Assembly: GCA_023430545.1 (NCBI GenBank)
Contig: JAEZAF010000122.1
Location: 1-18,845 of the forward strand
Direction: 5' to 3'
DNA from: Chloroflexota bacterium
GTDB lineage: Bacteria > Chloroflexota > Anaerolineae > Aggregatilineales > Phototrophicaceae
Length of the DNA stretch: 18,845 bases
A program made the translations under genes and the position numbers. Below are positions 13,702 through 18,845 of the stretch, piece by piece. Each line of letters starts with the position of its first letter. Positions within the stretch are counted from its first letter, which is position 1. The notes under the pieces are model-generated. The model was not told the DNA's origin. It saw nothing but the letters and a program-made list of their open reading frames with translations, and made no database searches.

Positions 13702-16700
13702 TTATTCGGTCGCAGCATCACGGGTGATGACCGCTGCAACCTGCGTGATGGTGCTTTTCTGCCCCTGCTGAAGCAGATCCTCAAACGCTTCCGGTGGGAA
13801 TTCGCTGCGAAGCTCCGCAAGTGCTGGCTCGGCCAGTTTGCGGGTATCCTCCACCGTCGCGGCGTGATTCAGGACCAGCCCCAGCCAGCGGACGGCCTCT
13901 TCCTTCTCGGTTGCGATCTGCGCCAGCCCGACCAGCACATCCATCATGATCGGCTGCGCGTCCAGTTCAGCGGCCAGTGCCATCGCCTTGCGATAGTAGT
14001 CACGGGCCAGTGCGGGATCTTCCATCAGACGGGCGACCGCACCCAGACCGGCCAGCGTGGTGGCACTGTTGAGCCGATTGCCGATCTGCTCACTGAGGCG
14101 ATAGGCATTCTGGAGATAGCCCAGCGCCTGCGGAAAGTCCTCTTTCAGTTCGGCAATCGTGCCCAGATTGCTGAGCGCGAATGCCTCGCCCTGACGATTA
14201 CCGAGCGTGCGGCACAGCTCAAGGCTTTCCTCGAAATAGCGCAATGCACTGTCGAAGTCGCTTTTACTGCCTGCGATGCCGCCGAGATTGCCGAGCACGA
14301 CTGCTGTCTTGTAGCGATCACCGATTTCTCGACTGAGCGCCAGCGTGCGTTCCAGATGCTGCTCGGCGGCGTCATAATCCCCGCGTGCGAAGGCCACCAC
14401 TGCCAGATTATTGACCGGGCTGATGGTCAGATTGGCATCGTCCAACTGCTGCGCGATCTGCACGCTGTTTTCCAGATGAGTCTGCGCGGCGGTGTAATCC
14501 CCCTGCTCGACATTGACCATACCGAGCCGGTTGAGCGCACGGGCTTCGCCTGCGAGGTCTTTAATGCGGCGGGCCAGCGTGAGGCTTTCATCGCAGTGCC
14601 TGAGGGCCTCGGCGTATTCACCCTGACGCCAGCGTACATCGGCCAGCGTGTTGAGCACCTGAACAATTCCGGCCTCGTCCTGCAAATCGCGATACAGATC
14701 CAGCGCCTTTTCCAGAAACCCGATGGCAGAGACATAATCGTCGAGATAGTAGGCGGTTTCCCCGGCTTTCGACAGCAGACGGGCTTCCACAATATCGCGC
14801 TGATCTTCTGGGAGCGACAGCGTCCGCACCAGTGACAGGCCGCGCTCGTAGGCGGATTTCGCCTCGCTGAAGACACCGATACGCAGGGCGTAAGCAGCGG
14901 CGCGTTCGAGTGCAGCAAATTCACGCTCGATGTCCCCGGCCTGACGCCAGTGATGGGCAATCACGGCGGCACGCTGTGGATCTTCGCCGTAAACGGTTTC
15001 CAGCGCCTGTGCGACCTGTCCGTGCAGCAAAGTGCGTTCATCTGTGCTGACGGTTTCGAGGATCGCGCCGCGCAGCTTCTCATGCGCAAACTGCCATGTC
15101 TCGTTGCGGACTTCCAGCACGGCACAGTTGAGGGCACGTGCCAGCCAGTCCTGCAGGCGGCGTCCGGCCCCCTGTTCAGACTGTTCCAGCACGCGCAGGT
15201 CGAGTTCACGTCCAAACACCGCCGCCAGCCGCAGCAGGGGCTGATCTTCTGGTGACAGGCTGGCGAGACGGCGCTGAAGCACGGCGCTGATCCCGCCGAC
15301 GACCAGACTGGGCGGCAGGGACATCGCCGCGACTTTTTCCAGACGACCTGCTTCGTCCGCCAATGCGCGGATCATCTCGACCATGAAGAAGATATTGCCC
15401 TCGGTCTCGCGATGGAGATAGGTCACAATTTCCGGGCGGCTGCCTGCTTCACCTAAAATCGACTGGCTGAGCGCGGCCACATCCTCACGTGAGAGGCGGT
15501 CCAGTTTCATGGACTGCATGGCGGTGACTTCATCCGGCAGGGTTGGACGTTCGTCGTGGCGGTAGGTGCCGACGACCATCACCGGCAGATCCTGAATCAG
15601 CCCGGTGACATGATTGAGCAGCTTCAGGCTTTCGGATGCCCACTGTAAATCTTCCAGCAGCAGCAGTACCGGGGATTTCACGCCTTTAATCAGGTTGGAG
15701 ATGATACCGAACAGCCGCTGCTGATACGCACCCGCATCCACCGCTGCACCCTTGCGCACTTTGCGGCGAAGCAGCGTCTCGATGTCTGGCACCAGATCAC
15801 GCAGCACGGCGGCATCGCGGTCATCGATCTCGCTGACCAGCAGCAGACGGCGCAGCGGTTCCCGCCAGAGCTGATACGGCATGCCGCCGCCTTCGGTCAT
15901 CTGACCGCGCAGCACCTGCACGTTGCGCACCAGCGCTCGTGTTCGCAGCTCGTCCAGCAGGCGCGATTTCCCAACACCGCTTTCGCCGCCAATCAGCCAT
16001 GCCGTGCCTTTTCCGGCAATCGTCCCGACAAGGCTTTCTTCCAATGCGTTGAGTTCGGTCTCGCGGCCAACAAAACGCGCGGCCTGCAGATAGCTCTCGC
16101 GGATTTCGCTCGACTCGACCGAGGGCGGACGCCCCATCACCCGTTCCAGCAGGCTGATGACCTGCTGGGCATGGTCGTAACGCTGTTCCGGCTTTTTCGC
16201 CAGCAGATGCGCCAGTACGTCCGCAAGGATACCGCGCTCGGACGATTTCACCGTTCGCGCTGTGCCGGTGCTTTCTGCCTGCGATGGTGTAAGGTCCAGA
16301 TCGCCTAAGGCCAGTGTGCGCTCATAATCGACCAGCGGCGCACGGCGGGTGACTTCACCCTTACTGTCGGTGGTTTCGGTCTCTGCGGGGGTTTCAGGCG
16401 CATCGGGTGACGGACGCGTGACGGCGGGCACCATCCCGGGGGTGATGGTGCGATCCAGATCGGCGACATCCGCTGACGGAGGTTTCGGGATGTCGGCTCC
16501 AACCAGTGTTGCCTGATCGCCGTCGTCCACCACTCTGGGCACTTCAACCGCACGCTGACGGTCGAAGGCGGCGGTGGTTTCAATGGTCTCGATGACCTTC
16601 AGATCGGGTTCTTCGTTCAGTACCGCGTTGATCGTTTCCCAACTGGCATCACGGACAAACGGGTGGCGGCCAATCAGCAGTTCATAGAGCATGACACCGA

Positions 16701-17322
16701 CCGCGTACAGATCGCTGGCCCGCTGCGGCGGCTCACCGGCCAGTACTTCCGGGGCCATATAGAGCAGCGTCCCGGCGGCGGCTTCTTCCTGCCCGACTTC
16801 CGCCGCGATACCGAAATCCAGCACTTTCAGCCGACCATCCGGCAGTACCAGTACATTGGCTGGTTTGAGGTCACGATGCAGGATGCCGCGCCGGTGGAGA
16901 TACGAAAGCGCTTCCAGAAGCTGTGTCGTAAGCGACAGTTTACCTTCAAGGTCGGGGATACGATCGCCGTGCTGAAGAAAGTGATCGCCAGCAGACAGCA
17001 GCTCCATCGTCAGATAGGGCTGGTGCTGCTGATAGCCACCGATCGCGCCAAAGCCGTAATCCAGCACGCTGATGATATTCGGGTGGCGAAGGGATGCCAG
17101 CACCTGAAATTCACGGGCAAGGGCGACACGGCGCTGCACGGCTTCGGTGATGGTGGCGTTATCCAGCGCGGTGCGATCATCGGGCAGGGTATCATCGGCC
17201 TGCACCAGCTTCAGCGCGACCGTCGCACCGGTCAGGCGATCATAGGCACGGTAAACCTCACCCATCCCGCCTTCGCCGAGCTTGTCTTTCAATTCATAAC
17301 GATTATTGACCAGAGTCGTCAT
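13702..17322 (-). CDS. Ser/Thr protein kinase – AAA/STAND ATPase – TPR regulator
   Basis: A large cytoplasmic signalling protein of about 1,206 residues; positions below count from the upstream ATG at 17361. Kinase: glycine loop LGEGGMGEVY (28-37), K51 in VALK, HRDLKPANV (D164), DFG (D182), APE (203-205). The C-lobe is broken after about 255 by roughly 120 Pro/Thr/Glu-rich residues before its last helices (LLAKKPEQRYDHAQQV, about 387-401). The ATPase has Walker A GGESGVGKS (458-466) and Walker B LLLLEDLQWAS. From about 820, eight or so 40-residue TPRs follow. The architecture resembles SARP/MalT-type or kinase-STAND regulators that sense via TPRs, but the ligand is unknown. The start at 17322 (MTTLVNNRYELKDK) is preferred: it is the usual start for such kinases and has AGGT upstream, while the 17361 ATG has none. 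There is no membrane segment or DNA-binding domain. Confidence 0.93.
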   Translation of the reverse strand: MTTLVNNRYELKDKLGEGGMGEVYRAYDRLTGATVALKLVQADDTLPDDRTALDNATITEAVQRRVALAREFQVLASLRHPNIISVLDYGFGAIGGYQQHQPYLTMELLSAGDHFLQHGDRIPDLEGKLSLTTQLLEALSYLHRRGILHRDLKPANVLVLPDGRLKVLDFGIAAEVGQEEAAAGTLLYMAPEVLAGEPPQRASDLYAVGVMLYELLIGRHPFVRDASWETINAVLNEEPDLKVIETIETTAAFDRQRAVEVPRVVDDGDQATLVGADIPKPPSADVADLDRTITPGMVPAVTRPSPDAPETPAETETTDSKGEVTRRAPLVDYERTLALGDLDLTPSQAESTGTARTVKSSERGILADVLAHLLAKKPEQRYDHAQQVISLLERVMGRPPSVESSEIRESYLQAARFVGRETELNALEESLVGTIAGKGTAWLIGGESGVGKSRLLDELRTRALVRNVQVLRGQMTEGGGMPYQLWREPLRRLLLVSEIDDRDAAVLRDLVPDIETLLRRKVRKGAAVDAGAYQQRLFGIISNLIKGVKSPVLLLLEDLQWASESLKLLNHVTGLIQDLPVMVVGTYRHDERPTLPDEVTAMQSMKLDRLSREDVAALSQSILGEAGSRPEIVTYLHRETEGNIFFMVEMIRALADEAGRLEKVAAMSLPPSLVVGGISAVLQRRLASLSPEDQPLLRLAAVFGRELDLRVLEQSEQGAGRRLQDWLARALNCAVLEVRNETWQFAHEKLRGAILETVSTDERTLLHGQVAQALETVYGEDPQRAAVIAHHWRQAGDIEREFAALERAAAYALRIGVFSEAKSAYERGLSLVRTLSLPEDQRDIVEARLLSKAGETAYYLDDYVSAIGFLEKALDLYRDLQDEAGIVQVLNTLADVRWRQGEYAEALRHCDESLTLARRIKDLAGEARALNRLGMVNVEQGDYTAAQTHLENSVQIAQQLDDANLTISPVNNLAVVAFARGDYDAAEQHLERTLALSREIGDRYKTAVVLGNLGGIAGSKSDFDSALRYFEESLELCRTLGNRQGEAFALSNLGTIAELKEDFPQALGYLQNAYRLSEQIGNRLNSATTLAGLGAVARLMEDPALARDYYRKAMALAAELDAQPIMMDVLVGLAQIATEKEEAVRWLGLVLNHAATVEDTRKLAEPALAELRSEFPPEAFEDLLQQGQKSTITQVAAVITRDAATE

Positions 17323-17424
17323 CGACTGACTTGACCTGTTGTTATCCGTTCTGCACTCCATTCTAACGCAAGGCGAACTATTCCGCTTGGATAACAGTCA
17401 GCCGTCACAGGGTTACAGAAACGG

Positions 17425-17445
17425 AAAAGCACAGCCATGCTGTGC
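17425..17445 (-). terminator. Intrinsic terminator after the small membrane-protein gene
   Basis: On the minus strand GCACAGC (17445-17439), a three-base loop and GCTGTGC (17435-17429) are followed by TTTT (17428-17425). It lies 39 bases past the stop of the 57-residue gene and about 100 bases before the kinase start, so the kinase probably has its own promoter. The short U-run makes it moderate in strength. Confidence 0.6.
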
Positions 17446-17483
17446 CTGTCGGGTGTTATTAAGAAGCGAGATTGGCGCTTGGT

Positions 17484-17657
17484 TCAGGAACTGGCCTGCT
17501 GAAAGCGAGAGACGTGTTCGCGTTCCTGCTCCGTTGAGGCGGTTGCCGCAGATGATGAAGGCGACGCTTCCTGCTCGTCACGACTGACGCGGCGCAGCAG
17601 TTCGAACACGCTCAGGGAGACGGTCATCATCATGATGGCTGTGAGTAAAACATGCAT
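17484..17657 (-). CDS. Small single-pass membrane protein (57 aa), function unknown
   Basis: This short frame starts at ATG 17657 (first residues MHVLLTAIMMMTVSLSVFEL) and ends at TGA 17484-17486. An uninterrupted hydrophobic stretch (residues about 2-20) is followed by LLRRVSRDEQEA and a polar tail rich in Ser, Ala, Glu and Gln. The arginines just after the helix suggest the tail is cytoplasmic. It lies between two genes on the same strand, fills an otherwise empty spacer and is followed by a terminator, all of which favour a real gene. Upstream there is only a weak GGAT about 7 bases from the ATG. Its membrane-helix-plus-tail build resembles small subunits of membrane complexes, but I cannot name a family. 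A chance open frame is the alternative. Confidence 0.55.
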   Translation of the reverse strand: MHVLLTAIMMMTVSLSVFELLRRVSRDEQEASPSSSAATASTEQEREHVSRFQQASS

Positions 17658-17793
17658 GGGCTAATCCAGATCAGTTTCAGCGGCGGTCGATTTCCTCTCA
17701 TTGTGCTGAAAATCGGCCTGAGATTGCATAAAGGATTCGGAAGCGGGACCAAAGGCCCACTGATCGGTATTCAGCCAGCAATCTGGCGATCTG

Positions 17794-18567
17794 CTACTCG
17801 ACAAACTGCTGACGCCGGAAGATCTCATCCGGGCGGCGATAGAGATGGCCGATGTGTTCACGCGATAAAAAGACCGGCTCGCCTACTGCACAGGCCCCGG
17901 CGAAGATCTCGGCAGATTTCACAGCCATCGCCGTCACGTTAACGATCTCGCTGGCGGTCTGCCCTAGTACGATCAGCCCGTGATTCTGCATCAGGATGAC
18001 CTTCGGCGCTTCGAGATACGTGTCCATATACTGGCGCACCCGTTCGCGGATCGTCAGCGCCAGCGGCAGACCGGGATCGACATACGGCACATAGACCGAC
18101 TCCGGGCCGCAGAGGACGACTTCATCCGGGAACAGGCGGTTGGCAGCGAACTGCTCTGCCCGGGTGCTGCACATAATGCGATTGATGGCGACGGGATGGG
18201 TATGCCCGACGAAGTTCACGCCACAGTCCGCCAGCAGCAGCGCGTGAAAGCTGACCTCAATGGACGGCAGACGCATGGACGGATTGACCCGCGCCGCGTT
18301 GACAATCGCCTTCTGCGCATCGGCGGTCAGGTCTGGCTGCTGAAGCATCTCCAGAATCGGCTCGAAGTGGACGGCCGCAAAGCCATCTGGCTCGATGGTG
18401 TTCATCTGCTGGCCGCTGGCCTTGATCCAGAACTGGCGGTCATCGACGCGGCACGACGTATTGCCTTCACCGATGATGACGTAATTCAGCGTTGGCTGTC
18501 CGAGCTGGCGGGTGAGCTGATGCAGCGTCTGTAAGGTCGAGTCTGTGGAGGCGGCAGGGTCGGCCAT
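17794..18567 (-). CDS. Class II aldolase/adducin-family protein (sugar-phosphate aldolase)
   Basis: A protein of 257 residues, a usual length for this Zn-dependent family (fuculose-, rhamnulose- and ribulose-phosphate aldolases/epimerases). GEGNTSCRV (33-41) and IKASG (48-52) match the phosphate-binding region, S102-I-E104 holds the likely catalytic Glu, and GHTHPVAI (H122, H124) with QNHGLIV (H196) supply the metal ligands. The reaction is probably cleavage of a ketose-1-phosphate to dihydroxyacetone phosphate and an aldehyde; the substrate cannot be fixed by sequence. The partial upstream gene ends like a rhamnose-type binding protein, which favours a deoxysugar. AAGG at 18581-18584 is a distant possible ribosome-binding site. 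The start at 18567 gives the expected N-terminus. Confidence 0.88.
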   Translation of the reverse strand: MADPAASTDSTLQTLHQLTRQLGQPTLNYVIIGEGNTSCRVDDRQFWIKASGQQMNTIEPDGFAAVHFEPILEMLQQPDLTADAQKAIVNAARVNPSMRLPSIEVSFHALLLADCGVNFVGHTHPVAINRIMCSTRAEQFAANRLFPDEVVLCGPESVYVPYVDPGLPLALTIRERVRQYMDTYLEAPKVILMQNHGLIVLGQTASEIVNVTAMAVKSAEIFAGACAVGEPVFLSREHIGHLYRRPDEIFRRQQFVE

Positions 18568-18700
18568 CGGCTGGAAATATCCTTGTGTTCAGTTGATTCA
18601 TGTTTCTGAGGTTGCAGTTGGATTTTTAAAGAGCGGGCGGTGTGATTCAAACCTGCCCTTCATGCACTGATGGGCCATCGTTTCCATATCGTCCAACCCA

Positions 18701-18730
18701 TGAGGCAGCGGAACGCATCCCACTGCCTCA
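18701..18730 (-). other. Hairpin between the binding-protein gene end and the aldolase gene
   Basis: TGAGGCAG (18701-18708) and CTGCCTCA (18723-18730) pair perfectly around a 14-base loop, 40 bases after the stop codon of the upstream minus-strand gene. There is no T-run, so it may be a Rho-type or stability element. The rest of 18568-18770 shows nothing else definite. Confidence 0.4.
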
Positions 18731-18770
18731 CGGTTTCACGAATGCTCAGCGCCGAGCGAGAGATGCCGGC

Positions 18771-18845
18771 CTAGAAGTCGAAGTCGAAGATGTTCTCTTC
18801 GGTATAGACAAACGGGTCACCGAGCAGGATCTGGCTGCCCTTGAC
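18771..18845 (-). CDS. C-terminal end of a sugar ABC transporter substrate-binding protein (RhaS-like, partial)
   Basis: A minus-strand frame is open from the window edge to a TAG at 18771-18773 and encodes 24 residues ending ILLGDPFVYTEENIFDFDF. This tail resembles the C-terminus I recall for rhamnose-type periplasmic binding proteins (LLGDPFVFTKENI...FDF pattern), which belong to the Peripla_BP_4 family. It is followed on the same strand by the class II aldolase, consistent with a deoxysugar uptake and breakdown locus. With only 24 residues visible, the assignment is tentative, though the presence of a coding end is well supported. Confidence 0.55.
   Translation of the reverse strand, partial: VKGSQILLGDPFVYTEENIFDFDF

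Noticed and set aside
13648..14835. A 395-codon open frame on the plus strand, opposite the TPR part of the kinase gene
   Set aside because: It is the complement of the TPR repeats. It has no ribosome-binding site and no recognisable domain, and the minus-strand frame has clear TPR consensus residues throughout.
16663..17334. A 223-codon plus-strand frame opposite the kinase domain
   Set aside because: The opposite strand encodes intact HRD, DFG and APE motifs. The plus frame is a high-GC shadow with no ribosome-binding site.
17661..17861. A 66-codon minus-strand frame ending two bases before the small membrane-protein ATG region
   Set aside because: Its first half lies within the aldolase coding region in another frame and is serine/arginine-biased. 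No ribosome-binding site is seen. The second half has a protein-like composition, so conservation could revive it.

Overview
The window looks like a piece of a bacterial chromosome from a Chloroflexota-type organism (Anaerolineae-like). That placement is an inference from gene style, not from a marker gene. The clues are a long Ser/Thr kinase–AAA ATPase–TPR regulator starting MTTLVNNRYELKDKLGEGG, a secreted subtilase with RFSLNGL repeats, a B12 importer with an SPase I-type (not lipobox) signal peptide, and intergenic repeats with a 'cccctaccccctttccc / gggaaaggg' core. Base composition is uneven: sampled lines are about 45% GC in the left 3 kb and about 63% GC in the kinase gene.

Layout. (1) 1-3035: two tandem paralogous secreted beta-propeller-like proteins of unknown function, the first cut by the window edge, followed by the first few codons of a third copy that ends exactly where an intergenic repeat begins. 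(2) 3036-3353: repeat A. (3) 3354-6745: an MFS exporter (minus strand), a short related repeat (C), a DUF4380-like protein, an 18-bp hairpin terminator and a deoxynucleoside kinase. (4) 6778-10769: a cobalamin-import unit made of a TTGACA-17-TATAGT promoter, a cobalamin riboswitch, an intrinsic terminator, then substrate-binding protein, FecCD/BtuC-type permease and ATPase. (5) 10833-13043: a secreted subtilisin-like protease with its own probable -10 box and a strong terminator. (6) 13087-13673: repeat B, an inverted copy of repeat A inside a hairpin-bordered segment. (7) 13702-17322 (minus): the kinase/ATPase/TPR regulator. (8) 17425-18845 (minus): a class II aldolase, a previously uncalled 57-residue single-pass membrane protein with a terminator after it, and the last 24 codons of a gene that resembles a rhamnose-type sugar-binding protein.

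How the parts work together. The clearest functional unit is the riboswitch-controlled B12 importer: B12 binding should favour the terminator at 7063-7089 and switch off btuFCD-type genes. A 33-nt hairpin between the binding-protein gene and the permease gene could set unequal expression of the two. The aldolase and the sugar-binding-protein tail suggest a deoxysugar (rhamnose/fucose-like) utilisation locus continuing off the right edge.

The most unusual structural signals are the pair of about 320-bp inverted repeats enclosing about 9.9 kb, the repeat that truncates a tandem paralogue, and a kinase whose C-lobe is split by about 120 residues of Thr/Pro/Glu-rich sequence with three similar threonine motifs. 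No CRISPR array, tRNA, rRNA, transposase or integrase was seen.
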